Assembly: GCF_013170845.1 (NCBI RefSeq)
Contig: NZ_CP033367.1
Location: 1,550,001 to 1,614,000 of the forward strand
Direction of reading: 5' to 3'
From: Mesorhizobium loti R88b
GTDB lineage: Bacteria > Pseudomonadota > Alphaproteobacteria > Rhizobiales > Rhizobiaceae
DNA length: 64,000 bases
A model generated the notes under the pieces. The model was not told the DNA's origin and did not search any database. It saw only the letters and a program-made list of their open reading frames with translations. The translations under genes were made by a program, and so were the position numbers. Below, in pieces: positions 45,790 to 57,363 of the stretch. Position 1 is the stretch's first letter, and every line of letters begins with the position of its first letter.

Positions 45790-46578
45790 ATGCAAGATGG
45801 CAATGCCTTGACCGTTTCAGACGGCGAGAAGACCGCCGGCTCCCGTGAAAAGGGTCTCAATCGGGTGCTTGAGATCCTGGACTTTCTGCACACCACGCAG
45901 CGGGCAATCGGTATTGGCGATCTTGCCAAGGGGGTGAACGCCCCGCGTTCGACCACCTACACGCTGGTGCGCTCGCTGGTCGACGCCGGCCTGCTGGAAA
46001 TGGCCGGCGACGGCAACCGCGTCTATTTCGGCAAGAAGCTCTATCTCTATGGAATGGATTATGTGCGCGGCAACGATTTGTTGCGGCGCGGGCGCCAGGA
46101 GGTCGACCATCTGTCGCGCGAGACTGGCGAGACCTCGGAACTGTGCATGCTGCAGAGCGGCCGCTACACCATCGTCCACTCCAGCCCGGGCACCAGGCCG
46201 TTCCGCATCAGCTCGGCCACCGGCCTGCAGATACCGCTGCCCTGGACCGCGTCTGGCCGGCTGCTTCTGGCGGGGCTGGAGCGGGTTGAGATCGAAGCCA
46301 TGGTATCGGACGACGATCTCGTGCTGCCCGATGGCCGCAAACTGCGGCTCGATGATTTCATCGCCGATATCGCCAAGGCTGGGGTGACCGGCTACTGCGT
46401 GACTTCGGGTCTGGTCGATGCCTATACGAAATGTCTTGCGGCGCCGGTCTTTTCAGCGCCGGGCAAGGTCGAGGCGACGATGTGCCTGGTGGTTCCCATC
46501 GATACGACCGAGGAGCGGACCGGCAGTCTCATCGGCCTGCTGCGCGATCGTGCCGCGAGGCTTTCGATCGCCGGATAG
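45790..46578 (+). CDS. IclR-family transcriptional regulator
   Basis: The N-terminal winged helix (LNRVLEILDFLHTTQRAIGI, then GDLAKGVNAPRSTTYTLVRS) is followed by the IclR effector domain (SELCMLQSGRYTIVHSSPGT, PLPWTASGRLLLAGL, GYCVTSGLVDAYTKCLAAPV), in 262 residues. It is divergent from the amino-acid operon and should repress or activate it in answer to the imported compound or a breakdown product. Confidence 0.93.
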   Translation: MQDGNALTVSDGEKTAGSREKGLNRVLEILDFLHTTQRAIGIGDLAKGVNAPRSTTYTLVRSLVDAGLLEMAGDGNRVYFGKKLYLYGMDYVRGNDLLRRGRQEVDHLSRETGETSELCMLQSGRYTIVHSSPGTRPFRISSATGLQIPLPWTASGRLLLAGLERVEIEAMVSDDDLVLPDGRKLRLDDFIADIAKAGVTGYCVTSGLVDAYTKCLAAPVFSAPGKVEATMCLVVPIDTTEERTGSLIGLLRDRAARLSIAG

Positions 46579-46607
46579 CGAAATGTGGATGCGTGGCGCC
46601 GGCGGTC

Positions 46608-46811
46608 TCAGGCGATGATGTCTGGAATGATCTTGTCTTCCAGCTTCATCAGCCGGTCCTTGAGGAACAGCTTCTTCTTTTTCATGCGCTGGATCTGCAG
46701 CGGGTCGCAATTCGTGGCGATCATGGCGTTGATCGCGGCGTCGAAATCGGCGTGTTCCTGCTTCAGCCGGGAAAATTCGAGGCGAATATCGGCCTTTTCC
46801 TGATCGGACAT
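46608..46811 (-). CDS. DUF465 (YdcH-like) protein
   Basis: This is a 67-residue, all-helical small protein. It begins MSDQEKADIRLEFSRLKQEH and continues ADFDAAINAMI, DPLQIQRMKKKKLFLKDRLM, the standard DUF465 pattern with the K-rich turn and LKDxL. It probably folds as a helical hairpin or coiled coil. Function is unknown. A second family member lies 240 bases away in divergent orientation. Confidence 0.9.
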   Translation of the reverse strand: MSDQEKADIRLEFSRLKQEHADFDAAINAMIATNCDPLQIQRMKKKKLFLKDRLMKLEDKIIPDIIA

Positions 46812-47051
46812 TCTCTACCGTCTGCACGTCTGCGGCGCCCAAAACTGGGCCTGATTGGGCGGGGGCGGCTATTTCTGCCACCGGTGCGCAGCCAATATCA
46901 CATTTCACATTGTCGTGGAATGCTACCACGCAGCATTCGACATCACGGTCGGAAGGTGGCAAAGTGTCATCGTGCCGTCACAGAAACGACCTGCGGTGGA
47001 CGTGCCTTTGACGGCTGCAATCGAGGAAAACCATGAAAGGGAGAACCAATC

Positions 47052-47225
47052 ATGTCTCTTGCATCCCATCTTGATGAGTTGCAGCGGAAACACGGCGACA
47101 TCGAACGCGAGCTCGATGATGCGATGAACCACCCGTCGGTGGACGACCTGGAAATCGTGTGTCTCAAGCGACGCAAGCTGGCACTCAAGGACGAGATTGA
47201 AAAACTGAGGGCGACCACGCATTGA
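47052..47225 (+). CDS. DUF465 (YdcH-like) protein, second copy
   Basis: This 57-residue helical protein begins MSLASHLDELQRKHGDIERE, then LDDAMNHPSVDDLEIVCLKR and RKLALKDEIEKL. The LKRRKLALKDEI segment matches the diagnostic part of DUF465. Start is set by AAGGGAGAA seven bases upstream. It differs enough from the neighbour at 46608-46811 that it is an old duplicate. A terminator-like hairpin follows. Confidence 0.88.
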   Translation: MSLASHLDELQRKHGDIERELDDAMNHPSVDDLEIVCLKRRKLALKDEIEKLRATTH

Positions 47226-47267
47226 CGCTCAACTGATATAGCCGCTCACCACTTGCGGTCTTTCCTG

Positions 47268-47302
47268 CCGGCGGCTACCGCCGCCGGTGTTGGGGTTTTG
47301 AT
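47268..47302 (+). terminator. Hairpin after the second DUF465 gene
   Basis: CCGGCGG and CCGCCGG pair around CTACCG, followed after a few bases by GGGGTTTTGATTTT. It begins 43 bases past the gene. The 226 further bases up to ispG hold nothing else I can name. Confidence 0.5.
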
Positions 47303-47528
47303 TTTATCGCCGGCTATGAGCCGAAGCTAATATTATTCCGCCAAGATCCTTCTGCCCAACCTATTTCCGATCCTGACGGCTGGCCATTTCTGGCCAGTGG
47401 CGACCTGTCGCCATTGACAAGCCATCTTTGCTCCTCCACCTCATGCCGGACTCTTGCGCTTCGGCCCCCGGGGTGTGCTTGTGCGTCGAAGTGGACGCTT
47501 GGCGCTCCAGAGACAAAAGGCTGCCGGC

Positions 47529-48782
47529 ATGACCGGATATTTTTCCTTTCCTTTCCCCCGCCGCACCTCGGTCGGCGTCGATGTCGGCGGCGTGGTCGTC
47601 GGCGGTGGCGCGCCGGTCGTGGTGCAGTCGATGACCAACACCGACACCGCCGATGTCGACCAGACCGTCGCCCAGGTTGCAGCCCTGCACCGGGCCGGCT
47701 CCGAGATCGTGCGCATCACCGTCGACCGCGACGAAAGTGCGGCCGCCGTGCCGCGCATTCATGAGCGCTTGCTGCGGCTTGGCATCAACGTGCCGCTGGT
47801 CGGCGACTTCCACTATATCGGCCACAAGCTTCTGGCCGATCATCCCGCCTGCGCCGAGGTGCTGGCCAAATACCGCATCAATCCCGGCAATGTCGGCTTC
47901 AAGGACAAGAAGGACCGGCAGTTCACGGATATCGTCGAGATGGCGATCAAGCACGACAAGCCGGTGCGCATCGGCGTCAACTGGGGTTCGCTCGACCAAG
48001 AGCTGTTGACCCGGCTGATGGACGAAAACCAGGACAAGGGCTTTCCGCTGACGGCGCAGGAAGTGACGCGCGAGGCGATCGTGCAGTCGGCGATCCTCTC
48101 GGCCGAGATGGCCGAGGATATCGGCCTTGGCCGCGAAAAGATCATCCTGTCGGCCAAGGTCAGCGGCGTGCAGGACCTGATCGCCGTCTACACCGAACTC
48201 GCCACCCGCTCCAATCACGCGCTGCATCTCGGCCTCACCGAGGCCGGCATGGGCTCGAAGGGCATCGTCGCTTCGTCGGCCGCCATGGGCATCCTTTTGC
48301 AGCAAGGCATTGGCGACACCATCCGCATCTCGCTGACGCCGGAGCCGAACGGCGACCGCACGCGCGAAGTGCAAGTGTCGCAGGAACTGCTGCAGACCAT
48401 GGGTTTCCGGCAGTTCGTGCCGATCGTCGCTGCTTGCCCCGGCTGCGGCCGCACCACTTCCACCGTGTTCCAGGAGCTCGCCCAGAATATCCAGGCGGAC
48501 CTGCGCAAGAACATGCCGGTGTGGCGCGAGAAATATCCCGGCGTCGAAAACCTCAAAGTCGCGGTGATGGGCTGCATCGTCAACGGCCCGGGCGAATCCA
48601 AGCATGCCGATATCGGCATCTCGCTGCCCGGCACGGGAGAGACGCCGACGGCGCCCGTCTTCGTCGACGGCAAGAAGGCGGCGACGCTGCGCGGGCCGTC
48701 GATCGCGGCCGATTTCGAGAAGATGGTCGCCGACTATATCGAGCAACGGTTTGGGCAGCACGGCAAGGCCGCAGCGGAGTAG
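47529..48782 (+). CDS. ispG: 4-hydroxy-3-methylbut-2-en-1-yl diphosphate synthase
   Basis: This is a [4Fe-4S] enzyme of the MEP isoprenoid route that makes HMBPP. The protein begins [20 protein letters not shown] with [18 protein letters not shown], followed by [12 protein letters not shown], the TIM-barrel part and the C-terminal domain. Cluster ligands are seen in [14 protein letters not shown] and [18 protein letters not shown]. The protein has 417 residues. I chose the ATG at 47529 ([12 protein letters not shown]); the frame extends upstream to 47454 but without the family match. It is followed by a lytic transglycosylase gene four bases later. Confidence 0.96.
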   Translation: MTGYFSFPFPRRTSVGVDVGGVVVGGGAPVVVQSMTNTDTADVDQTVAQVAALHRAGSEIVRITVDRDESAAAVPRIHERLLRLGINVPLVGDFHYIGHKLLADHPACAEVLAKYRINPGNVGFKDKKDRQFTDIVEMAIKHDKPVRIGVNWGSLDQELLTRLMDENQDKGFPLTAQEVTREAIVQSAILSAEMAEDIGLGREKIILSAKVSGVQDLIAVYTELATRSNHALHLGLTEAGMGSKGIVASSAAMGILLQQGIGDTIRISLTPEPNGDRTREVQVSQELLQTMGFRQFVPIVAACPGCGRTTSTVFQELAQNIQADLRKNMPVWREKYPGVENLKVAVMGCIVNGPGESKHADIGISLPGTGETPTAPVFVDGKKAATLRGPSIAADFEKMVADYIEQRFGQHGKAAAE

Positions 48783-48785
48783 ACG

Positions 48786-49640
48786 ATGCGGCGTTTCCTC
48801 TGGGCGACGCTTATCTTCCTGTACGGGCTGGGTTGGTCGGCATTCGTTCAGGCCGACCCGCCGCAATCGGCCAAGCAGCGGCTGATCGACAAGGTCTGCA
48901 CCCTCATCCAGGCCCATGCCGACCAGAATGGCTTGCCCCGGGATTTCTTCGCCCGGCTGATCTGGAAGGAAAGCCGGTTCGATCCCAATGCCGTCAGCCC
49001 CGTCGGCGCCGAAGGCATCGCCCAGTTCATGCCGGGCACAGCCAAGATGCGCGGGCTCGAAAACGCCTTCGACATCGACCAGGCAATCCCTGCGTCGGCT
49101 AAGTATCTCGCCGAAATGAAAACCAGCTACGGCAATCTTGGCCTGGCGGCCGCCGCCTACAATGCCGGCGAAAGCCGGGTGTCGCGCTGGCTGGGCTCGG
49201 GCGGCTTCCTGCCGATGGAGACAGAGAGCTATGTCTTCGACATTATGGGTGAACCGGTCGACAAGTTCACCGACCCTGCCTATGCCGGAAAGGTCGAGCC
49301 GCTCGACGCAAAGAGGGATTTTGCCGCCGCTTGCCGCAAGTTGCCGGTGATCATGTCGCAGACCGTAGCGATGGCTTCGATCAACGTCAAACCGTGGGGC
49401 ATCCAGGTGGCCGGCAATTTCCGCCGCAGTGCTGCAATCGGCCAGTGGCTGCGGGTGAGAAGCCGGTTTCCGGCCCTGCTTGCCGGCCATGATCCAGTGG
49501 TGAGCCGGGTGCGCACGCCGATCGGCCGGCGCGGCATCTACGCGGTCAGGATCGGGATCGACGATCGCGCCGCCGCCAATGTCATCTGCCAGAAATTGCA
49601 GAGCGTCGGCGGCGCCTGCGTGGTGGTGCGCAACCGGTAG
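48786..49640 (+). CDS. Lytic transglycosylase (SLT domain)
   Basis: The protein has a signal peptide (FLWATLIFLYGLGWSAFVQA) and a soluble lytic transglycosylase domain: RDFFARLIWKESRFDPNAVS with the catalytic glutamate near residue 62, PVGAEGIAQFMPGTA, and LAAAAYNAGESRVSRWL. It would cut peptidoglycan in the periplasm. The C-terminal hundred residues (WGIQVAGNFRRSAAIGQWLR and onward, ending GGACVVVRNR) look like a SPOR-type domain. The total is 284 residues. It begins four bases after ispG, so they are co-transcribed, although the functions are unrelated. Confidence 0.9.
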   Translation: MRRFLWATLIFLYGLGWSAFVQADPPQSAKQRLIDKVCTLIQAHADQNGLPRDFFARLIWKESRFDPNAVSPVGAEGIAQFMPGTAKMRGLENAFDIDQAIPASAKYLAEMKTSYGNLGLAAAAYNAGESRVSRWLGSGGFLPMETESYVFDIMGEPVDKFTDPAYAGKVEPLDAKRDFAAACRKLPVIMSQTVAMASINVKPWGIQVAGNFRRSAAIGQWLRVRSRFPALLAGHDPVVSRVRTPIGRRGIYAVRIGIDDRAAANVICQKLQSVGGACVVVRNR

Positions 49641-49698
49641 TCCAAACCAGCGATTTGCTTGTCGCATGCGGTAAAAATTTCGGTTATAGGCGCCCGCC

Positions 49699-50436
49699 AT
49701 GACCGACAGACTCTACAGCGACCCCGATCTCGTCCAGTTCTACGATATCGAGAACATAGGCGGCGACGATTTCAATTATTGCGTCGGTTTCGCCGAAGAT
49801 GCCCGCTCGGTTCTTGATCTCGGCTGCGGCACCGGGCAACTGGCCGCTGCGCTCAGCCACGGGCGCAGTGTCACCGGCGTCGATCCAGCGTCGCCGATGC
49901 TCGATGTCGGGCGCAGCAGGCCTGGTGGAGACAAGGTCGACTGGATTGAGGGAGACGCGCGAACAGTTCGGCTCGGCCGGCGCTTCGATCTGGTGCTGCT
50001 GACCGGGCATGCTTTCCAGGTGTTTCTGACGCCTGAGGATCAATCAGCAGTCCTGCGCACCATCGCCGAACATCTTGCGCCGGATGGTCTCTTCATTTTC
50101 GACAGCCGAAATCCGGTTGCGAATGAGTGGCAGGAATGGACGCCCCGGCGCTCCGAACGGATCGTTATGCATCCCAGCCTTGGCGCGGTGAAATCCTGGA
50201 ATGATTTCGAGTGCGATGCCGTGACCGGTATCGTCACCTATTCGACGTTCTATGAAATTCCAGGCGGCGACAAGATTCTGGGAGCCGAATCGAAGATCGC
50301 GTTCCCGGCGAAGGAAGACCTTGCCAGGATGCTCAACGAAGCGGGCCTACTGGTCGAGCAATGGCTTGGCAATTGGCACGGCGAATCTTACGTTGATAGC
50401 GCTCCGGAAATCATTCCGATCGGCAGATTGCGCTGA
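49699..50436 (+). CDS. Class I SAM-dependent methyltransferase
   Basis: This 245-residue methyltransferase shows the SAM-binding motif SVLDLGCGTGQLAAAL near residue 36, GVDPASPMLDVGR as motif II, RFDLVLLTGHAFQVFL and a motif of the type LAPDGLFIFDSRNP. The family is the broad Methyltransf_25/11 group; the substrate cannot be told. It stands 58 bases after the transglycosylase. Confidence 0.88.
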   Translation: MTDRLYSDPDLVQFYDIENIGGDDFNYCVGFAEDARSVLDLGCGTGQLAAALSHGRSVTGVDPASPMLDVGRSRPGGDKVDWIEGDARTVRLGRRFDLVLLTGHAFQVFLTPEDQSAVLRTIAEHLAPDGLFIFDSRNPVANEWQEWTPRRSERIVMHPSLGAVKSWNDFECDAVTGIVTYSTFYEIPGGDKILGAESKIAFPAKEDLARMLNEAGLLVEQWLGNWHGESYVDSAPEIIPIGRLR

Positions 50437-50458
50437 TCCGGCAACCGGCCGGTCAAGA

Positions 50459-52798
<2,340 letters not shown>

Positions 52799-52910
52799 GC
52801 GCAACCCCAACACATACGCATTATTTTAACGACCGGGATTACGCTTCATTTACATTAAGATTTCGTTCGCGCGCGAGCAGCGTGATTGCTCCGTGGCACG
52901 GCGCTGCGGA

Positions 52911-53666
52911 TCAGATCGATGCGGTGATGCCACCGTCGACATAGAGTATATGGCCGTTGACAAAGGACGAGGCATCGGAAGCCAGGAACACGCAGGCCCC
53001 GACCAGTTCCTCGACCTTGCCCCAGCGGCCGGCTGGCGTGCGCTTTTCGAGCCAGCCGCTGAAGGCCGGGTCGGCGACAAGGGCTGCATTGAGCGGCGTG
53101 TCGAAATAGCCGGGTGCGATGGCGTTGCATTGCAGGCCATATTTCGCCCAGTCCGTCGCCATGCCCTTGGTCAGGTTGCCGACCGCGCCTTTCGTTGCCG
53201 TATAGGGGGCGATGCCGGGGCGGGCGAGTGCGGTCTGCACGGAGCCGATGTTGATGATCTTGCCGCGGCCGCGTCTGATCATGTGGCGCGCCACGGCCTG
53301 GCCGACATGGAACACGCTGGCGACATTGGTCTGCAACAGGCGCTCGAACGCATCGGCGGGAAAATCCTCGAGCGGCGTGCGGAACTGCATGCCGGCATTG
53401 TTGACCAAGATGTCGATCGGCCCGTTGCTCAACTCGAAGCTGTCGATCGCGGCGCGGACCGCGTCATGGTCGGTCGCGTCGAAGACAAGTGTTTCCGCCC
53501 CGGAAATCTGCGCCGCCGCAGCGGCAAGCTTTGCCTCGTCACGGCCGTTGAGGACCACCTTTGCACCGGCCTGCGCCAGGCCCTTGGCCAAGCCGAACCC
53601 GATGCCTTGCGATGAGCCGGTTACGAGTGCCCGGCGGCCGCTGAGATCAAACAAGGTGGATGACAT
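52911..53666 (-). CDS. idnO: SDR oxidoreductase, gluconate 5-dehydrogenase-like
   Basis: This 251-residue short-chain dehydrogenase starts FDLSGRRALVTGSSQGIGFG and has VLNGRDEAKL (NADPH-preferring Arg after the second strand), DILVNNAGMQFRTPLEDF, the serine in INIGSVQTALARPG and the pair YTATKGAVGNL. The Q-F-R-T-P-L stretch is typical of gluconate 5-dehydrogenases, which interconvert 5-ketogluconate and gluconate. The divergent idonate dehydrogenase supports this. The ATG at 53666 follows AGAGG. Confidence 0.8.
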   Translation of the reverse strand: MSSTLFDLSGRRALVTGSSQGIGFGLAKGLAQAGAKVVLNGRDEAKLAAAAAQISGAETLVFDATDHDAVRAAIDSFELSNGPIDILVNNAGMQFRTPLEDFPADAFERLLQTNVASVFHVGQAVARHMIRRGRGKIINIGSVQTALARPGIAPYTATKGAVGNLTKGMATDWAKYGLQCNAIAPGYFDTPLNAALVADPAFSGWLEKRTPAGRWGKVEELVGACVFLASDASSFVNGHILYVDGGITASI

Positions 53667-53812
53667 TTGCCGATTGCCTCTCATTGCCGAATACGGTTGG
53701 GTCAAGTGAAGCGAAACTGGTGCAGGCGCGCAAGGCGATAGGCAAGCTGGTACGCCGTTGACGCGCGGCTTATGTTGATGCTGCTGCTGGAATTGCCTGG
53801 GAGTTTGCCTGC

Positions 53813-54847
53813 ATGAAGTCGGTCGTCATCCACGCCGCAAAGGACCTGCGCATCGAAGACCGCCCGGTCGAGGAACCCGGCACCGGCCAGGTGCTGTTGC
53901 GTCTCGCCACCGGCGGCATTTGCGGCAGCGACCTGCACTACTACAATCATGGCGGCTTCGGAACGGTGCGTCTCAAAGAGCCGATGATCCTCGGCCACGA
54001 GGTTTCCGGTCGCATTGAGAAGGTCGGTCCCGGCGTCACCGGCCTGGAGGCTGGTCAACTGGTCGCCGTCTCGCCATCGCGGCCTTGCTATACCTGCCGC
54101 TATTGCCGCGAAGGCATGCACAATCAGTGCCTCAACATGCGCTTCTATGGCAGCGCCATGCCGTTCCCGCACATCCAGGGCGCGTTCCGCGAAATGCTGG
54201 TGGCGGATGCGCCGCAATGCGTGCCGGCCGATGGGCTGACATCAGGCGAGGCCGCGATGGCCGAACCGCTGGCGGTGTGCCTCCACGCCACAAGGCGGGC
54301 CGGCGAAATGCTTGGCAAGCGGGTGCTGGTGACCGGCTGCGGGCCGATCGGTTTGCTGTCGATCCTGTGCGCGCGGCGCGCTGGGGCTGCCGAGATCGTC
54401 GCCGTCGATCTGACCGATTTCACCCTGTCGATGGCGCTGCGTGCCGGCGCCGACAAGGCGATCAACAGCCGGACCGAGCCCGAGGGATTGGCGCCTTATC
54501 TGGCCGACAAGGGGACGTTCGATATCCTCTATGAATGCTCGGGGTCAGCGGCAGCGTTGGCACAAGGCATCGCCGCGTTGCGTCCACGCGGCACCATCGT
54601 CCAGATCGGCCTCGGCGGCGCCGAGATGGCGTTGCCGATGTCGGCGATCACCACCAAGGAGTTGACGCTCAACGGCTCGTTCCGCTTCCATCCGGAATTC
54701 GCCATAGGGGTCGAGCTGATGCGCAAGGGATTGATCGATGTGAAGCCGCTGATCACGCATACCGTGGCGCTGGACGAGGCTCTGTCCGGCTTCGACCTCG
54801 CCAATGACCGCAGCCAGGCGATGAAGGTCCAGATCGCTTTCGCGTGA
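53813..54847 (+). CDS. idnD: L-idonate 5-dehydrogenase, zinc-type alcohol dehydrogenase family
   Basis: This is a 344-residue medium-chain dehydrogenase. Zinc ligands are in GGICGSDLHYYNHGG and ILGHEVSGRIEKVG; the four structural-zinc cysteines are in SRPCYTCRYCREGMHNQC. The NAD-binding turn is VLVTGCGPIGLLSI and the acidic VDLTD suggests NAD preference. Segment RFYGSAMPFPHIQGAFREML is diagnostic of L-idonate dehydrogenases. It should turn idonate into 5-ketogluconate, which the divergent idnO product then reduces to gluconate. The start is at 53813 (MKSVVIHAAKDLR). Confidence 0.85.
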   Translation: MKSVVIHAAKDLRIEDRPVEEPGTGQVLLRLATGGICGSDLHYYNHGGFGTVRLKEPMILGHEVSGRIEKVGPGVTGLEAGQLVAVSPSRPCYTCRYCREGMHNQCLNMRFYGSAMPFPHIQGAFREMLVADAPQCVPADGLTSGEAAMAEPLAVCLHATRRAGEMLGKRVLVTGCGPIGLLSILCARRAGAAEIVAVDLTDFTLSMALRAGADKAINSRTEPEGLAPYLADKGTFDILYECSGSAAALAQGIAALRPRGTIVQIGLGGAEMALPMSAITTKELTLNGSFRFHPEFAIGVELMRKGLIDVKPLITHTVALDEALSGFDLANDRSQAMKVQIAFA

Positions 54848-54902
54848 GGGTCTGCTTGCCCGCTTCCCTGAATTCGGTGCTTGACGCAGCCGGCGCCGGC
54901 GA

Positions 54903-55820
54903 TCAGCTCTTGCGCGCGGCGACGAAGGTCGCGGCTTGCCTTAGCAGCGCCGCCTGGTCGCCATAGGGCTCGAGCAGCGCATGGGCTTGTTCGACAAGGC
55001 CATGCAGCTGGCTGCGCGCCCAGTTCGCACCGTGCAGCGCCACCAGCGTTCCCTTGCCGGCGGCGGCGTCCTTGCCGGTCGCCTTGCCCATCTGGCTGGC
55101 GTCAGCCGTCAGGTCCAGCAGGTCATCGGCAAGCTGGAAGGCAAGGCCGATCGCCGAGCCGAATTCGGCCAGCCTCTCGCGGTCTTCGGACGAAGCGCCA
55201 GCGATAATGGCGCCGGCTTCGCAGGCGAAACGGATCAGCGCGCCGGTCTTCATCGCCTGCAGCCTTATGATGCCGGCCTCGTCGGGCGGTGTCTGTTCGG
55301 CTTCGAGGTCGAGCTTCTGGCCACCGACCATGCCGCCGGCGCCGGCGGCCCGGGTCAGCGCCAGCACCAAGGCCACGCGCCGCTCGGCCGGCAGCATGGT
55401 TGCCTCGCCGGCGATGATGTCGAAGGCAAGCGTCAGCAAGGCGTCACCGGCCAGGATGGCCGTCGCCTCGTCGAAGGCCTTGTGCACGGTCGGCTGGCCG
55501 CGGCGCAGATCATCGTCATCCATCGCCGGCAAATCGTCATGGATCAGCGAATAGCAATGTACACATTCGAGCGCGGCTGCCACACGCAGTGCCGCTTCGC
55601 CGTCGGCGGAAAACAAGGCAGCGCTTTCCATGACCAGAAACGGGCGCAGGCGCTTGCCGCCATTCAGTACGCCGTGGCGCATCGCCGCCATCAGCCGGTC
55701 GGGCCGCGCGATCTCGCCCGAAAGCGGACGATGGTCAAGCAACCGCCGCAGCAGCACCTCGACGGCCGCCGCCCGCCTGATGAGCGCCATTTCGAACGCC
55801 ATTTCGTCGTCATTCGTCAT
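54903..55820 (-). CDS. ispA: Polyprenyl synthetase (farnesyl diphosphate synthase type)
   Basis: This enzyme joins isopentenyl diphosphate to allylic diphosphates. The 305-residue protein begins MTNDDEMAFEMAL; it has GGKRLRPFLVMESAALF, the first aspartate-rich motif DDLPAMDDDDLRRGQPTVHK, and the second in FQLADDLLDLTAD. The extra two residues in the first motif, DDxxxxD, are typical of bacterial short-chain types that make farnesyl or geranylgeranyl diphosphate; which product is not certain. The frame extends to 55865 without a good start. Divergent from mtgA. Confidence 0.85.
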   Translation of the reverse strand: MTNDDEMAFEMALIRRAAAVEVLLRRLLDHRPLSGEIARPDRLMAAMRHGVLNGGKRLRPFLVMESAALFSADGEAALRVAAALECVHCYSLIHDDLPAMDDDDLRRGQPTVHKAFDEATAILAGDALLTLAFDIIAGEATMLPAERRVALVLALTRAAGAGGMVGGQKLDLEAEQTPPDEAGIIRLQAMKTGALIRFACEAGAIIAGASSEDRERLAEFGSAIGLAFQLADDLLDLTADASQMGKATGKDAAAGKGTLVALHGANWARSQLHGLVEQAHALLEPYGDQAALLRQAATFVAARKS

Positions 55821-55894
55821 GGCCGGGAGCGGTAGCCGACACTCAGACGTTGCGCAAGAAGGCAAGCGCCATTATGCCGGAGCAGTAAGAGCCC

Positions 55895-56025
55895 GTTTGG
55901 AAACTCTACTCCTGCGGTCATCTGACGGCGTTTTCTGCGCTTCCGGTGCTCACGTACTCGAATGTACGCTCCGCTCCGGTTCTCGAAAACACCGTCATAT
56001 GACTCACAGGAGCGAGTTTCGAAAC
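55895..56025. repeat. Palindromic repeat, copy 1 of the GCTTCCGGT family
   Basis: The left arm (55895-55957) and right arm (55964-56025) are imperfect reverse complements around a six-base loop. The core, TGCGCTTCCGGTGCTCACG then TACGCTCCGCTCCGGTTCTC, recurs at 57774-57898. The outer arms (e.g. GACGGCGTTTTC facing GAAAACACCGTC) do not recur in the other copy. It lies between the divergent prenyl synthase and mtgA starts. Confidence 0.85.
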
Positions 56026-56093
56026 GAGCTCGCTGGTACGGGTTGGGCGGCTTGGCGGAACCGATCGTCGATCATGAAACCGAAAAGCTGGAC

Positions 56094-56804
56094 ATGGCGA
56101 CGAGATCGCGGGGCGTGAACCGCCGCGGTCTCAGGCGCTGGGTCCGGCGCGGCATTGTCGTGGCCGCAGTGCTGGCGCTTATCCCGGCGGTGCTGACCTT
56201 CCTTTACCTGCCGTCCTTCGTGCATCCGGTGTCGACGCTGATGCTGAAGGATCTGGCGACCTTCTCCGGCTATGACCGGCGCTGGGTGTCGATCGATGAT
56301 GTTGCGCCGGTATTGGCCCATTCCGTCATCATGTCGGAGGATGGGCAGTTCTGCTTCCACCGCGGCGTCGATCTCGGCGAATTGCGCGGCGTGGTCGACG
56401 ATGCGCTGGCCGGCGAGGCGACGCGTGGCGCCTCGACCATCACCATGCAGACGGTGAAGAACCTGTTCCTGTGGTCGCGGCCGCTGGGCTCGGTGCGCAA
56501 GGTCGTCGAACTGCCGCTGGCGGTCTATTTCGACGCGGTGATGTCGAAACGCCGCATCATGGAGATCTATCTCAACATCGCCGAATGGGGGCCGGGCATC
56601 TACGGAATCGAGGCCGCGGCGCAGCATCATTTCGGCATTTCGGCAAAACAGCTGTCACGGCGGCAGGCGGCATTGCTCGCCGTCACTCTGCCCAATCCGA
56701 TCGCCCGCAATCCGGCGAAACCCGGGCCGGGGCTCAGACGGCTTGCCAATCTGATCGAGCGGCGTGCCGGCCGTTCCGGTGCTTATGTCGGCTGCCTCGA
56801 CTAG
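56094..56804 (+). CDS. mtgA: Monofunctional biosynthetic peptidoglycan transglycosylase
   Basis: This is a 236-residue glycosyltransferase 51 protein. It polymerises lipid II glycan strands at the outer face of the inner membrane. An N-terminal anchor ([20 protein letters not shown]) precedes the GT51 motifs: [20 protein letters not shown] with the catalytic glutamate, [37 protein letters not shown] and [19 protein letters not shown]. The start at 56094 ([12 protein letters not shown]) gives the normal length; upstream sequence to 55962 overlaps the palindromic repeat. The ribosome site is weak. Confidence 0.93.
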   Translation: MATRSRGVNRRGLRRWVRRGIVVAAVLALIPAVLTFLYLPSFVHPVSTLMLKDLATFSGYDRRWVSIDDVAPVLAHSVIMSEDGQFCFHRGVDLGELRGVVDDALAGEATRGASTITMQTVKNLFLWSRPLGSVRKVVELPLAVYFDAVMSKRRIMEIYLNIAEWGPGIYGIEAAAQHHFGISAKQLSRRQAALLAVTLPNPIARNPAKPGPGLRRLANLIERRAGRSGAYVGCLD

Positions 56805-56945
56805 CCGGTACAAAAAAGATTCACTGCAGTGCTGGCCAAAACCGCATCGGGCGTGTATAGGCACCCGACTTTCTCAGATTTAGGCCCCGACATGGCCCTT
56901 TCACGAGGGCGGGCGGGGCTTTTGACCATGTAATGGAGCATATCC

Positions 56946-57128
56946 ATGGCCGTTCCGAAACGCAAAACCTCTCCGTCCAAGCGCGGCATGCGCCGCTCGG
57001 CCGACGCCCTCAAGGCCCCGACCTATGTCGAGGACAAGAATTCCGGCGAAATGCGCCGCCCGCACCACATCGACCTGAAGACCGGCATGTATCGCGGTCG
57101 CCAGGTGCTGACCCCCAAGGAAAGCTGA
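56946..57128 (+). CDS. rpmF: 50S ribosomal protein L32
   Basis: This 60-residue basic protein begins [20 protein letters not shown], the L32 signature, followed by [20 protein letters not shown] and [15 protein letters not shown]. The zinc cysteines found in some L32 proteins are absent here. It stands alone between mtgA and a strong terminator; a sequence GTATAGG near 56856 could be its -10. Confidence 0.97.
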   Translation: MAVPKRKTSPSKRGMRRSADALKAPTYVEDKNSGEMRRPHHIDLKTGMYRGRQVLTPKES

Positions 57129-57160
57129 GACCAGCTTTTTCTAGGGTTCGAGTTACAAAG

Positions 57161-57184
57161 GACCGGCCTCTGGCCGGTCTTTTT
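57161..57184 (+). terminator. Terminator of rpmF
   Basis: An 8-bp perfect stem (GACCGGCC with GGCCGGTC) with TCT loop is followed by TTTTT. It starts 33 bases past the stop. Confidence 0.9.
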
Positions 57185-57363
57185 GCGTTTGGCGGGCTAA
57201 TTCACCGGAGCTGAAGCTCACGTTGCCTTCTCGGCCATCGCTGGCAGCGGCTGACATGGTTGTTGCATCCAGTCTTCGAGCGTGTTGGCGGCTTTGCACG
57301 AAAAATCTTGACGGCGTGCCCGTGGCGCATTCTACAGAAGGTGCCCCCATATGGAGACGCCAG

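Noticed and set aside
47361..49700. A 779-codon open frame on the minus strand
   Set aside because: It lies antisense to ispG and the transglycosylase, is rich in His, Arg, Asp and Ala as shadow frames are, and has no domain. Both plus-strand genes are certain.
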